Counted from the stretch's first letter, positions 18,809 to 28,719 are shown. The stretch: DNA of 64,000 nt from Rickettsia helvetica (GCF_963970025.1 NZ_OZ018776.1:1240001-1304000); one strand, 5' to 3'. Made by a program: numbers and translations. The notes: generated by a model from the sequence alone, not told the origin.

Positions 18809-19055
18809 TTAAACTGTGGAATAATCAGGTTTACTTTGATGTTCTAACAATAAAAATAAATAGCCATCTTCACTATTAAATTTAGCAGAAAATAAAATAT
18901 CCGATATAGATTTCTTAAGATTAGGCTCTACAAAACTATCCTTTTCCATATCTTTATATATGTGGCGGTAAATGCATTTCAAAAAACTCTTTAGCAACTA
19001 TAGGGTTTTCAAATGCACTACGTACAATCTCATCATGTTTAGGCTTTTTTTGCAT
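18809..19055 (-). pseudogene. Rpn-family nuclease/transposase, N-terminal remnant
   Basis: ATG at 19055 gives MQKKPKHDEIVRSAFENPIV then AKEFFEMHLPPHI and a stop. A frame change restores MEKDSFVEPNLKKSISDILF then SAKF...LFLLLEHQSKPDY, followed by a foreign STV and a stop. About a dozen residues between HLPPHI and MEKDSF are also lost. The copy ends at HQSKPDY, the same point where the other two Rpn remnants are interrupted. Confidence 0.75.
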
Positions 19056-19184
19056 AATATAATTTTACGAAGAAAATAATTTTAATTACAGGTAGTATTA
19101 AAGTTCAATATTATATATAAGTTTGTTGATAAAAAATGATTTATTTACTAATATCTATATTTCCATCAATAACATTAGTTTTAT

Positions 19185-20561
19185 ATGCTACTGCTACTTC
19201 CTGAAATAACTTTGACTTTAATAGCACTTTTAGGGCAGTTTTTTGCCGTAATGATACCAAATAAAAATAGAATTATTTCTAATATCATTATTTTATTATG
19301 CATATTATCAATTTTTCTTACCTTTAAGTACTCAAGCTATGAAGGAGTATGGTACTCATTTGCTACCGGAATAAATATCGGTATTAGTAAAAGCATAGTG
19401 CTACTATTCACTATTATATCCATGATTATATACCGTGATTACTCTATTCTTGTTGCTGAGGAATTAAAGTTTGAATTTATTACTTTAATGTTATTATCAG
19501 TCGTAGGTATTTTTGTTGCAATTTCATCACGGAATTTTCTATTATTATTCTGCGGTATGGAGCTTACTGCTTTAACTTCATATGCACTTGCAGGATTCAA
19601 ATTAAATGATATTAAATCATCGGAAGGTGCTTTAAAATATTTTATCTTAGGTAGTTTAGTTAGTTGTTTATCATTATTTGGTATTTCTTTTATATACGGA
19701 TTCGGCGGAAGCCTACAATTTGAGGATATCTTATATAAATTAAATGATAATTCTGGGATGAATCTTGGTTTAATAATTGGTATTGTATTATTTTTAAGTA
19801 GTATTTTCTTTAAACTCTCAAGCGTTCCACTTCATTTTTGGGTCCCTGACGTATATGAAGGATCACCGATTACTTCGGTTACTTATTTCACCACTGCCTC
19901 AAAAATAGGTATGGTTATTGTTTTATTAAATATTAGCAAATTAATTATAGGTAACTACCACCCTATTAATTATAATTTAATAAAGATAATTGCTATATTA
20001 TCTATGCTGTTTGGAGCTTTTAGAGCTATTCGTCAAACTTCTCTAAAAAGATTAATGGCTTATAGTACTATTTTAAATATCGGTTATGTATTAATCGGCG
20101 TTCTTCTGCATAATCAAGAAGGATATAAAGCAGCTTTACTATATATTCTAATATATGCAGTAGGAAGTATAGGATTTTTTACTTGCTTAATTATGCTGCT
20201 CGGTAAAGACGCCGATAAAGCTAGTTTTAAAACTATACAAGGAATTGCAGAGAACCATAAAACTATAGCTGCCGTAATTAGCATAGTTATGTTTTCAATG
20301 ATTGGAATCCCTCCTCTTACAGGATTTTTCGGTAAATATTACCTTTTTTACCAAGCAATCAATCAAGAAGAATTCGCATTAGCTTATTGTGGTATTTTTA
20401 CCAGTATAGTTGCTGCTTTTTATTATCTTAAAGTAGTAAAAGCCATGTATTTTTCTAAAAAGATTGAGATAATTAAGCTGCCTATGCAATATGGGCTTTT
20501 ACTGATTTATTACTTAGTTGTAGGCTTCTTGTTGCTTGGTTCATTTATTATCTCGTTTTAG
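19185..20561 (+). CDS. nuoN: NADH-quinone oxidoreductase subunit N
   Basis: 458 residues, about 14 hydrophobic helices, antiporter-like proton-pumping subunit of complex I. Diagnostic segments: GMELTALTSYALAGF with the conserved Glu, SSVPLHFWVPDVYEGSP with the Lys/His region nearby, and FSMIGIPPLTGFFGKYY. It stands apart from other nuo genes, as is usual in Rickettsia. The start ATG 19185 begins MLLLLPEIT. The end overlaps the convergent 512-aa gene by 14 bases. Confidence 0.96.
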   Translation: MLLLLPEITLTLIALLGQFFAVMIPNKNRIISNIIILLCILSIFLTFKYSSYEGVWYSFATGINIGISKSIVLLFTIISMIIYRDYSILVAEELKFEFITLMLLSVVGIFVAISSRNFLLLFCGMELTALTSYALAGFKLNDIKSSEGALKYFILGSLVSCLSLFGISFIYGFGGSLQFEDILYKLNDNSGMNLGLIIGIVLFLSSIFFKLSSVPLHFWVPDVYEGSPITSVTYFTTASKIGMVIVLLNISKLIIGNYHPINYNLIKIIAILSMLFGAFRAIRQTSLKRLMAYSTILNIGYVLIGVLLHNQEGYKAALLYILIYAVGSIGFFTCLIMLLGKDADKASFKTIQGIAENHKTIAAVISIVMFSMIGIPPLTGFFGKYYLFYQAINQEEFALAYCGIFTSIVAAFYYLKVVKAMYFSKKIEIIKLPMQYGLLLIYYLVVGFLLLGSFIISF

Positions 20562-22086
20562 ATGGTGTAGACTTTTTATTAACAACACTAGGGATAGTAA
20601 CTTGCGGCTTCATAACCTTTTCTTTTAGATTCTTTATATGTTTTAGATCTTCTTCATCTAATTTTAATAAATCTTGATCTTTCTTTTTAGCTTTTTTAGC
20701 TAAACCTAATTGACTTGGAGTAATACTAACAATATCATCCGTTCCGACTTCTTTCTTGAATTTTTCTAGAGCATCTACATATTCTCTGTTTACATCTATA
20801 TTTGTCTTTACCGATTTTTGTTCTGGTTCTTTCTTTATTTTATCAGAAGAACCAGCTAAATTTCTTTCATCTTTAATATCTTCATTTAAACTTTTTATTG
20901 TCTTTATTAAATGTTTTTTCGCACTATCTCTAATACCAAGTATTTCTAAAATTCTTGCAAAATTAGTAGTAACTTTATTTCTTAATTTAAGTTTTTGTCC
21001 TCCTTTTTTTCTTTCTTCATAATTAAGCATTTTCTCAAAATAATCAGGATATTCTTTCATTAATGTTTTTAATCCTTGCTCTTTCACTTCGTAATAAGGA
21101 AAACTATATTTTTTAGAAATTAAACTATTTATTTTAATTTCTAAGCCATATTCCTTTAAGGATTCTTGCCTTTTTTTCATTGTATCTATTAAACTAGCCT
21201 TAATTTCTTCAGGCATTATTTCTTTAGGTTTTTTATTATTAAATTTCTTGGGCATTGCTTGTTTTGCAAATTCTGCAATTGCTTCATTACTATAATATTC
21301 AGTTAATTCATCAAAACTTTTATCAATAGTTTTGCTTAAATCAATTTTAGAAACTACAAGTAAGCTATCAGCAAAATTAGGATTTTTTGTTCTTAAACTA
21401 GAGGGAAATTCTCTAAAATGGTTAGTAGGACCGAATCCAGGCAAATGTTTGGCTCTTGAATGCGGATAGATATTATTTGTTAAATTATCAAAACTACTGG
21501 CAAAATCAATTCTTACTAATTTAGGTAAAGTTTTTGGATTTTTTTGATCTCTGATAACTCCTATATTTCCAACATGCATATCAAAATCGCCTATCAATAA
21601 ACTTGCCGGCATAATGTTTTCAAAGTTCTGATACTTAATTTCCTTAAAAGCATTTTCTAAGGTTCTAAATAATTTATTTCTAGCCCCTATAAAAAGTGGT
21701 CTACCGCCGTCCTTTCTAAACCAAGAACTCGGTTTAGTTTTAGCAGACATATGTTTATCCATGTCCACATACATATCGCTACTATAATTCTCAAAAAATT
21801 CAGATTTGACATATATTTGCGAATCAACGGCTTTAGATTTATTAAAATCATCAGGAGCAATTAAATTAACCTTTGCTCCATTTCCGGGACTTATAGCTTC
21901 AAAAATTTGAGATCCTAAAAACTCGGCTATATTTTTTGAGCTTGAAGCCTCTTTTTTTATCATCGCCGTAATTTTACCGTCTGAGCTTTGATATACGCCG
22001 CCATGCTCTCCTGCCTCATTAGCTCCGCCTCCTTTAGGTTTTAAAAAATTCCAACCTTTAAATACTGATTTCTTATTTTGCGTCAT
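20548..22086 (-). CDS. Kinase-fold protein, candidate secreted effector
   Basis: 512 residues, no signal peptide or membrane segment. Residues about 25-45 (GEHGGVYQSSDGKITAMIKK) look like a glycine loop with ATP-binding lysine. G166-N174 (GDFDMHVGN) is a D..H..N catalytic loop of the HipA/PI3-PI4-kinase kind, and VRIDFASSF (about 191-199) fits the metal-binding D-F. The C-terminal 250 residues are charged and coiled (KKRQESLKE, KKAKKKDQDLLKLDEEDLKH). A phosphoinositide-kinase effector is known in R. typhi; whether this is that protein cannot be decided here. It could phosphorylate a lipid or protein. Intact, convergent with nuoN. Confidence 0.6.
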   Translation of the reverse strand: MTQNKKSVFKGWNFLKPKGGGANEAGEHGGVYQSSDGKITAMIKKEASSSKNIAEFLGSQIFEAISPGNGAKVNLIAPDDFNKSKAVDSQIYVKSEFFENYSSDMYVDMDKHMSAKTKPSSWFRKDGGRPLFIGARNKLFRTLENAFKEIKYQNFENIMPASLLIGDFDMHVGNIGVIRDQKNPKTLPKLVRIDFASSFDNLTNNIYPHSRAKHLPGFGPTNHFREFPSSLRTKNPNFADSLLVVSKIDLSKTIDKSFDELTEYYSNEAIAEFAKQAMPKKFNNKKPKEIMPEEIKASLIDTMKKRQESLKEYGLEIKINSLISKKYSFPYYEVKEQGLKTLMKEYPDYFEKMLNYEERKKGGQKLKLRNKVTTNFARILEILGIRDSAKKHLIKTIKSLNEDIKDERNLAGSSDKIKKEPEQKSVKTNIDVNREYVDALEKFKKEVGTDDIVSITPSQLGLAKKAKKKDQDLLKLDEEDLKHIKNLKEKVMKPQVTIPSVVNKKSTPSKTR

Positions 22087-22180
22087 CCTCGCCTCTTTAT
22101 AATGATTTATATAAAATTGATAATTTTGATATAATTATAAAACATATCATTCATTTTATATCAAGGACAGAAGCCGTTTT

Positions 22181-23182
22181 CTACTTAATTTTATTGTTCT
22201 TTAATATTTCAGCTACTTCAAGAGCTGCATAGGTAAATATAGCAGTTGCTCCTGCTCGTTTAAAGCCAATTAATGATTCGATCACAGCTCTCTCCCAGTC
22301 AATTGCCCCTGCTTCGGCTGCAAATTTTAACATTGCGTATTCTCCGCTAACCTGATATGCAAAAATTTTAGCATTAAAATTATTTGCTGCTTCACGAATA
22401 ACATCCAAAAACGGCATACCTGGTTTAACCATTACCATATCGGCTCCCTCTGCTATATCATGCTCAATCTCAAGCATTGCTTCCTTAATATTACGCACAT
22501 CCATTTGATAGCTTGATTTATCTAAATAATTCTTTTTGTTACTCCTAACTGCATCACGAAACGGACCGTAAAAGCTTGAAGCATATTTAGCAGTATAAGC
22601 AAGAATTCCAACATTTATAAACCCCTCTTTGTCAAGATATTCCCTTATTGCCCCGATTCTTCCATCCATCATATCAGAAGGTGCAACAATATCTACTCCG
22701 GCTTTTGCTAGTACTAATGCTTGATTACACAAGGCTCTTACTGATCTATCATTGTCAACTTCCCCGTGATGCACAATACCGTCATGCGAATGCGTGGTAT
22801 AAGGATCAAGTGCTACATCGCATATTATACCGATACCAATATTAGCGTTTTTGATGCTTCTAATAGTTCTGCATATTAAATTATCTAAATTATAAGCTTC
22901 GTCGGCATTTTCACTTTTTAGACTTTGATCAATACTAGGAAATAATGCAATAGTATTAATACCAAGCTCTGCTGCTTCTTTTGCCGTTTCTACTATTTGA
23001 TCGATCGATAAACGATATATACCGGGCATAGTCTTAATTTCTTGCCTTTCATTATATCCTTCAACAACAAATAAAGGCAATACTAAATCACTAACCGATA
23101 AATTACTTTCGGCTATTAACTCTCTAAGCCAAAAAGCTTTTCTATTTCTTCTAAGTCTAATAAGGGGGTACATAAAATTCAT
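22181..23182 (-). CDS. hemB: Delta-aminolevulinic acid dehydratase (porphobilinogen synthase)
   Basis: 333 residues. It condenses two 5-aminolevulinate molecules to porphobilinogen in haem synthesis. Visible: RLRRNRKAFWLRELIAE N-terminus, CDVALDPYTTHSHDG metal-binding stretch, APSDMMDGRIG, the first active-site lysine in AYTAKYASSFYGPFRDA and the Schiff-base lysine in MVKPGMPFLD. Full length. Starts at MNFMYPL or the second Met three codons later. Single gene, not in an operon. Confidence 0.97.
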   Translation of the reverse strand: MNFMYPLIRLRRNRKAFWLRELIAESNLSVSDLVLPLFVVEGYNERQEIKTMPGIYRLSIDQIVETAKEAAELGINTIALFPSIDQSLKSENADEAYNLDNLICRTIRSIKNANIGIGIICDVALDPYTTHSHDGIVHHGEVDNDRSVRALCNQALVLAKAGVDIVAPSDMMDGRIGAIREYLDKEGFINVGILAYTAKYASSFYGPFRDAVRSNKKNYLDKSSYQMDVRNIKEAMLEIEHDIAEGADMVMVKPGMPFLDVIREAANNFNAKIFAYQVSGEYAMLKFAAEAGAIDWERAVIESLIGFKRAGATAIFTYAALEVAEILKNNKIK

Positions 23183-23344
23183 ATCTCATTTTAGTTAATA
23201 ACTTGGATTCTAATATATAACCTAACTATCTTATAGTAAAAATATTGCATTACAAAAAGAAATTTTGCTTGCAATTTATAAAAAATTTAAGCAAACTAAC
23301 GAAAAAATATGGTTTAATTATGTAAATAAATATAGGAGTTTAAT

Positions 23345-24376
23345 ATGGCACAAGATAATATTCCAAAATCAGTAAAAGATAGAATACAAGAGTGGGAAAA
23401 AAAATCAAATATGTCAAATAACCCACCAAAAAATACAAAACCGGCTGTTCCTCCAAAACCTACTTCTGAGCAAATAAAGGCATGGAACGAGGCACATAAA
23501 AAACAGACTGATTTAACTATACATTCCCAAGCACTTGATATGTTTGTCGATACCCAATCTCCGCAAGTTGAAACCCAAAAGCCTGTTATTCTTTCAAAAC
23601 CGGCTCCAGAACAAACAAAAGTACCGGAAGAAACGCATAAAAAACAATCTAATTTAACCGTACAAGAAAAAATGGAGAAATTTTTTAAAGATCATAATAT
23701 TGATACCAAAGATGCTTTTATTCCGGAATTTAGCCGCTATATAGAATTAAGCAATTCTATGGCTGGGAAGCGTCTTGACGTTACTGTTAAAGCTTATGAA
23801 CAATCATTAGGACGGCTAATAAAACAAGTAGGAGTACCTCAAAAAGAGTTTATTTCTTTTATAGAAGATGATCTAATAAAGAATCATCCACATAAAGATA
23901 AATTTGAGAAAATCAATCAACATTATAAATTACCTGAACCACCTAAATTATCTGATATAATTGATAACCTTAGAGAATTAGTAAACAATGATGATATAAT
24001 AGCTTATTTGAAACAAAGTAGAAAACACATTGAGTTTAAAGAAAAAGTAAATAATATTATTCAGATTTATGATGATAATAAACATAATCTAGCTACTACA
24101 GCTAAAGTTGAAGCAAAACTGAAAGAGGTAAGTAAATGGTGTGAAGAAACTACAAAAATGGATAATAATCCTATTTGGAAAAATATTGGTAATTTTATAA
24201 AATATTCTTTTACCGGTGATAAAGTTAAAGCTGCTTTTTATAAAGATGCTATAAAAAATTCTACTCAAAATACTAAAAAAGCTATAGCAGAAATACAAAA
24301 ATCTCTTACTAATCCTTCTCCTCATTCATCTAATGTTCCACCGTCGAAGAATAAAGGAGAAAGATATAGAAGCTAA
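23345..24376 (+). CDS. Proline-rich, helical hypothetical protein
   Basis: 343 residues, not recognised outside Rickettsia-type proteins. The N-terminal 100 residues carry two similar proline-rich stretches, KPAVPPKPTSEQIKAWNEAH (about 32-51) and VILSKPAPEQTKVPEETH. Both are followed by KKQ(T/S)(D/N)LT, so they look like a short internal duplication. PPKP could bind SH3-type host domains. Residues 110-320 are predicted helical and charged. No signal peptide or membrane helix. GGAG precedes the ATG (TAGGAGTTTAATATG). It ends overlapping the priA stop by four bases. Confidence 0.7.
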   Translation: MAQDNIPKSVKDRIQEWEKKSNMSNNPPKNTKPAVPPKPTSEQIKAWNEAHKKQTDLTIHSQALDMFVDTQSPQVETQKPVILSKPAPEQTKVPEETHKKQSNLTVQEKMEKFFKDHNIDTKDAFIPEFSRYIELSNSMAGKRLDVTVKAYEQSLGRLIKQVGVPQKEFISFIEDDLIKNHPHKDKFEKINQHYKLPEPPKLSDIIDNLRELVNNDDIIAYLKQSRKHIEFKEKVNNIIQIYDDNKHNLATTAKVEAKLKEVSKWCEETTKMDNNPIWKNIGNFIKYSFTGDKVKAAFYKDAIKNSTQNTKKAIAEIQKSLTNPSPHSSNVPPSKNKGERYRS

Positions 24377-26319
24377 TAAAAACTTTTAGGATCGATATCT
24401 ATTTTTAGATGGCAAAAAGAAGGAATTTTTATAAGGCTTAGCCAAAATTTTAAATATTTCTGCACATTAAATTTCTTATCGGCTATAATAAGTATCCGGT
24501 AACGATATTTACCGGCGAGCTTTGACATTAATGAGCTTGCTGGTCCTAAAATTTTTACGTTTGCTTTTGGTGCAATTCGGACCATATTCTTAGCAATCTC
24601 TAAAATTTTAGACTCACTAGAACCTGATAAAATTACCGATGCCATTTTGGAAAATGGCGGCATATCTGCTGATTTTCTTATTTCAAGTTCATTTGCAAAA
24701 AAACTATCTTCATCACCGGCTTTAACATAACTAAAAATTATATTATCGGGATAATAACTTTGTAAATATACCACACCTTTACTATCGCTCCTCCCTGCTC
24801 TACCGCCTACTTGATTTAGTAGCTGGAAAGTTCGCTCAGATGCTCTAAGATCGGCGTTATTGCTCCCAAGATCGGCATCTATTACTCCAACTAAAGTAAG
24901 ATTCGGAAAATGATAACCTTTTGTTATTATTTGTGTGCCTATTAAAATATCAATTTCTAAATTTTCCATTTGATGTAGAAGTCGGGCTATTTTTTCAGGA
25001 TTTTTAGCATGATCTTTACTTATCATTGCAATTTTACTCTCAGGAAAAAGTGCCTTTGCTTCTTCCTCTATTCTTTCTATTCCTGGACCACAGATAGTTA
25101 ATGTTTCATCTTCTAGACATTCAGGACAAGAATTAAAAATTTTACTTTGATAACCGCAATGGTGACATTCAAGTTTTTTAGTTGCTTTATGTACCACCAT
25201 CCAAGAAGAACAATATTTACAGGTAAATCTGTAACCGCAAGCTTTGCAGAGCATTAGCGGAGCATAACCACGCCTATTAAGAAATAATAATACTTGCTTT
25301 TTATTATCTAAATTATCTTTGATAGCTCCTATAAGAATCTTGGATAAATAGGAATTCTTAGGTAGCTTTTCTTTAGTCATGTTGATTATTTCTATATTTG
25401 GCAAATCGACATTTTTATATCTATTAACCAATATAACCAATTGATATTTACCTATTTCTATATTATACATCGTTTCAATAGACGGTGTTGCCGAACACAA
25501 AACAATTTGTGCTTTATCAAATGTACCTCTTACGATAGCCGTATCCCTAGCATTATATAATATACCGTCATCTTGTTTATAAGAATCGTCATGCTCTTCA
25601 TCTATAACCACCAAACCGAGATTTTTAAAAGGTAAAAACAAACTACTTCTAGCCCCGATTACTACTTTAATTTTATTACTTAATATACCTCTTAAAATCA
25701 TTTTCTTTTGAGCTTTAGTAACGCTTGAGTTCCATATGATAGGTTCAAAACCGAATCGCTCCATAAATCGATTAATAATTTGTGTACTTAAGGCAATTTC
25801 AGGCAGCATAACAAGCACTTGTTTACCTTTTGCTAAGTAATCTGCTATGAGATGAAAATATATTTCCGTTTTACCTGATCCCGTAACACCTTTAACAAGT
25901 GTTGGCTTATTACTTTCATTTAAAACTGTTACTGCTTGTTTCTGCTCTTCTGACAAATCAGGTAGCACAAAGTTATTATTTACTTTCTGCTCTTTAACTT
26001 TAATCGGTTTTTCAGCAATATCTATAGGTAATACTAACTTGGCTATGCTCCCAAGTTCTGACATATAGTAGCTACTCATCCATTTAATTAATTCTAAAAC
26101 TTCTAAAGTAATATTTAAATTTAACGGTACTTTCGCTCTAATAGTTTTTATTTTTTTTGCCTTGGAATTTGAAGCAAGCTCCCATACTATGCCGGTTAAT
26201 TCCTTATTTCTAAAAGGCACTACAACAAGATCGCCGATATTTAGCTCTAAATCTTCAGGTATTAAATAATCTAGCGGAAATAATTTTGCTACCGGTAATA
26301 ATATTTTTGCTATTCGCAT
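24373..26319 (-). CDS. priA: Primosomal replication-restart helicase PriA
   Basis: 648 residues. Superfamily 2 helicase that reloads the replisome at stalled forks. Walker A VTGSGKTEIYF, DEEHD box VVIDEEHDDSYKQ, two zinc sites CKACGYRFTCKYC and CHHCGYQ...CPEC, and motif VI QVGGRAGR. The N-terminal DNA-binding domain is present (LLPVAKLFPLDYLIP). Slightly shorter than the E. coli protein. Intact. Confidence 0.96.
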   Translation of the reverse strand: MRIAKILLPVAKLFPLDYLIPEDLELNIGDLVVVPFRNKELTGIVWELASNSKAKKIKTIRAKVPLNLNITLEVLELIKWMSSYYMSELGSIAKLVLPIDIAEKPIKVKEQKVNNNFVLPDLSEEQKQAVTVLNESNKPTLVKGVTGSGKTEIYFHLIADYLAKGKQVLVMLPEIALSTQIINRFMERFGFEPIIWNSSVTKAQKKMILRGILSNKIKVVIGARSSLFLPFKNLGLVVIDEEHDDSYKQDDGILYNARDTAIVRGTFDKAQIVLCSATPSIETMYNIEIGKYQLVILVNRYKNVDLPNIEIINMTKEKLPKNSYLSKILIGAIKDNLDNKKQVLLFLNRRGYAPLMLCKACGYRFTCKYCSSWMVVHKATKKLECHHCGYQSKIFNSCPECLEDETLTICGPGIERIEEEAKALFPESKIAMISKDHAKNPEKIARLLHQMENLEIDILIGTQIITKGYHFPNLTLVGVIDADLGSNNADLRASERTFQLLNQVGGRAGRSDSKGVVYLQSYYPDNIIFSYVKAGDEDSFFANELEIRKSADMPPFSKMASVILSGSSESKILEIAKNMVRIAPKANVKILGPASSLMSKLAGKYRYRILIIADKKFNVQKYLKFWLSLIKIPSFCHLKIDIDPKSFY

Positions 26320-26384
26320 ATATAATGTATTTTATAATTTATTTTTTTATTATATACTAAAACTAACAGATTGTAGAAATTTAG

Positions 26385-26945
26385 ATGAAAAAAATTGTTA
26401 TAGCAATTTCCGGAGCTTCAGGAGCAATATACGGTATTCGTTTGCTTGAAGTACTAAAGCAACAAAATATCGAAACTCATTTGGTTATTTCAGAGGGAGC
26501 AGCTCTTACTATAAAAATCGAAACTAAATATTCTATAGATGAAGTTAAGCTACTAGCAAATTATTATTATGATGATAAAGATTTAGGTGCTACTATCTCA
26601 AGCGGCTCTTTTAAAACTTCAGGCATGATAATAGCCCCTTGTAGCATGAAGACCTTAGCAAGTATCGCTCACTCAATGGAAGATAGTTTAATTAGTAGAG
26701 CGGCAGGCGTGGTACTTAAAGATAGAAGAAAACTTATTTTAATGACCCGTGAAACTCCTTTGCATATCGGACATTTAGAAAATATGTTAAAAGTAGCGAG
26801 TTACGGCGGCATAATAGCACCACCCGTGCCGGCTTTTTATAATAATCCTGCGAGTATAGATGATATAGTGAATCATTCTATTAGTAGAGTTTTAGATTTT
26901 TTTGATATTGAAACTAATTTAATTAAACGCTGGGGTAGTGTTTAA
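26385..26945 (+). CDS. ubiX: Flavin prenyltransferase UbiX
   Basis: 186 residues. It makes the prenylated-FMN cofactor for UbiD decarboxylase in ubiquinone synthesis. N-terminal flavodoxin-like ISGASGAIYGIRLLEVL, then APCSMKTLASIAHSMEDSLI, LMTRETPLHIGHLENML and PPVPAFYNNP. Divergent from priA with a 65-base gap. Followed by a palindromic repeat, then dnaB. Confidence 0.95.
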   Translation: MKKIVIAISGASGAIYGIRLLEVLKQQNIETHLVISEGAALTIKIETKYSIDEVKLLANYYYDDKDLGATISSGSFKTSGMIIAPCSMKTLASIAHSMEDSLISRAAGVVLKDRRKLILMTRETPLHIGHLENMLKVASYGGIIAPPVPAFYNNPASIDDIVNHSISRVLDFFDIETNLIKRWGSV

Positions 26946-26956
26946 GATAACCAAAA

Positions 26957-26987
26957 TGTCACCCCGTGGTCAAGCCATGGTATGACA
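26957..26987. repeat. Short palindromic element after ubiX
   Basis: TGTCACCCCGTGGTCAAGCC...GGTATGACA hairpin, 12 bases after the ubiX stop. It may act as a terminator-like hairpin. Confidence 0.75.
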
Positions 26988-27027
26988 CTGTATACTTTTC
27001 AACCCCTAATAAACTTTAACAAACAAA

Positions 27028-28512
27028 ATGGCACGTAATAAAATAAATAATGACAAAAATATAGCTGCTAACGAAGAAGCAGCTATTCCTATACCAAGAG
27101 TTTTACCCTCAAATGTTCAGGCAGAGCAAATGCTACTTGGGGCAATTCTAACCAATAACGAATTACTAAATTACGTATCGGAATTTTTACGTGATGAACA
27201 TTTTTTTGAACCTATTCATCAAAAAATCTATAACGTAATTGAGAAAATTACTGAAAAAGGGCTGATAGCTACCCCTATTACTTTACGTAGTATGTTAACT
27301 CAAGATGAACTATTTCAAGAAATAGAAGGAGCAGAGTATTTAGCAAAATTGATAACTATGTCAATGATGGTAATAAATCCGGTTGATTACGGTAAAATAA
27401 TATATGATTTAGCCATAAAGCGTAATTTAATAAATATCGGTGAAGAAGTAGTAAATAATGCTTACAGTTCTTCATTAGAAGTTGAAGCAAAGGAACAGAT
27501 TGAACATGCCGAAGCTAAACTTTATGATTTAGCTAGCGAAGGCTTAAATGAAAAAAGTTTTATCAAAATCGGTATATCTATTTCAGAGTCACTAGCTAGT
27601 ATTAATAGGGCCATGAAAAATAACGATCATGTAATCGGTATATCTACCGGTTTGATTGATCTAGACAATAAATTATTCGGCTTTCATAATTCCGATCTTA
27701 TAATTCTCGCAGGACGTCCGTCGATGGGTAAAACGGCATTTGCTATAAATCTTGCACTTAACGCCTGTAATAATATGCGTCTTAAAAATATCAGGGATAA
27801 TCAAGAAATTCAGTCGGTAGGTTTTTTCTCTTTAGAAATGTCCTCAGAACAGCTAACCACACGTCTACTTTCAATGTGTGCAGAAATTGATTCTACTTCT
27901 CTTCGTACGGGAATTCTAGGTGAAGAACAATATAACCGTCTTCACAAGGAAGCAAATACTTTATCGGAATTACAATTTTTTATCGATGATACCCCTGCTC
28001 TATCTATTTCCGCTATAAGAACAAGAGCTAGAAGAATGAAACGCAAGCATAATCTCGGTATATTATTTATCGATTATTTACAATTAATTAGAGGAGTAAG
28101 TAAATCCGAAAATAGAGTTAGCGAGATTTCAGAAATAACCCAAGGTTTAAAAGCAATAGCAAAAGAGTTAAATATTCCGGTTATTGCGTTATCTCAGCTT
28201 TCAAGAGCGGTAGAACTACGTGAGGATAAAAAACCTATGCTATCCGATCTTCGAGAATCGGGAACTATAGAACAGGATGCTGATATAGTAATGTTTATTT
28301 ATCGTGAAGAATATTATTTAACGAGAAAAGAACCGGCGGCAGGCGACGCTAAACATGCCGAATGGTTAGATAAGCTCAACAAAGTATATAATATTGCCGA
28401 TATAATTGTTGCAAAACATCGTAACGGACCGGTTGGAAATGTTCCGCTTTATTATGATAGTCAATATTCTAAATTTGGCAATTTGGAGAAAAGAACTTTT
28501 AACTCTGCTTAA
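27028..28512 (+). CDS. dnaB: Replicative DNA helicase DnaB
   Basis: 494 residues. N-terminal DnaB domain (NVQAEQMLLGAILTNNELL), linker, and RecA-like motor with Walker A GRPSMGKTAFA, FFSLEMSSEQL, Walker B FIDYLQLI, LSQLSRAVE and the arginine finger region. Hexameric fork helicase. Full length and intact. Downstream is a large palindromic repeat that separates it from a convergent toxin gene. Confidence 0.97.
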   Translation: MARNKINNDKNIAANEEAAIPIPRVLPSNVQAEQMLLGAILTNNELLNYVSEFLRDEHFFEPIHQKIYNVIEKITEKGLIATPITLRSMLTQDELFQEIEGAEYLAKLITMSMMVINPVDYGKIIYDLAIKRNLINIGEEVVNNAYSSSLEVEAKEQIEHAEAKLYDLASEGLNEKSFIKIGISISESLASINRAMKNNDHVIGISTGLIDLDNKLFGFHNSDLIILAGRPSMGKTAFAINLALNACNNMRLKNIRDNQEIQSVGFFSLEMSSEQLTTRLLSMCAEIDSTSLRTGILGEEQYNRLHKEANTLSELQFFIDDTPALSISAIRTRARRMKRKHNLGILFIDYLQLIRGVSKSENRVSEISEITQGLKAIAKELNIPVIALSQLSRAVELREDKKPMLSDLRESGTIEQDADIVMFIYREEYYLTRKEPAAGDAKHAEWLDKLNKVYNIADIIVAKHRNGPVGNVPLYYDSQYSKFGNLEKRTFNSA

Positions 28513-28716
28513 TGTGAGTGTTCACGGATTTTTCACTGTCACCCCGTGGCTTGACCACGGGGTCCAGAAAAAATAATTTCAACATTGTTACCCACACTAC
28601 ATGTTTAACAAAATAAACATATAAAAATTTATTTTTATATGTTTTACTGGATCCCATGAATAAATCACGGGATGACAGAGAGGAATAATAAGCCACGCAA
28701 CACCCGTGAAGGTCAC
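28513..28716. repeat. Nested palindromic repeat between dnaB and a toxin gene
   Basis: Inner element 28536-28678: CTGTCACCCCGTGGCTTGAC...GGTCCAG and CTGGATCCCATG...CACGGGATGACAG, with an AT-rich hairpin loop (AAACATATAAAAATTTATTTTTATATGTTT region). Flanking GTGTTCACGG (28518) and CCGTGAAGGTCAC (to 28716) form a further outer inverted pair. Confidence 0.8.
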
Positions 28717-28719
28717 TGT

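Noticed and set aside
19140..19184. Short frame MIYLLISIFPSITLVLYATA before nuoN
   Set aside because: Overlaps the nuoN start and stops at once; hydrophobic by composition only.
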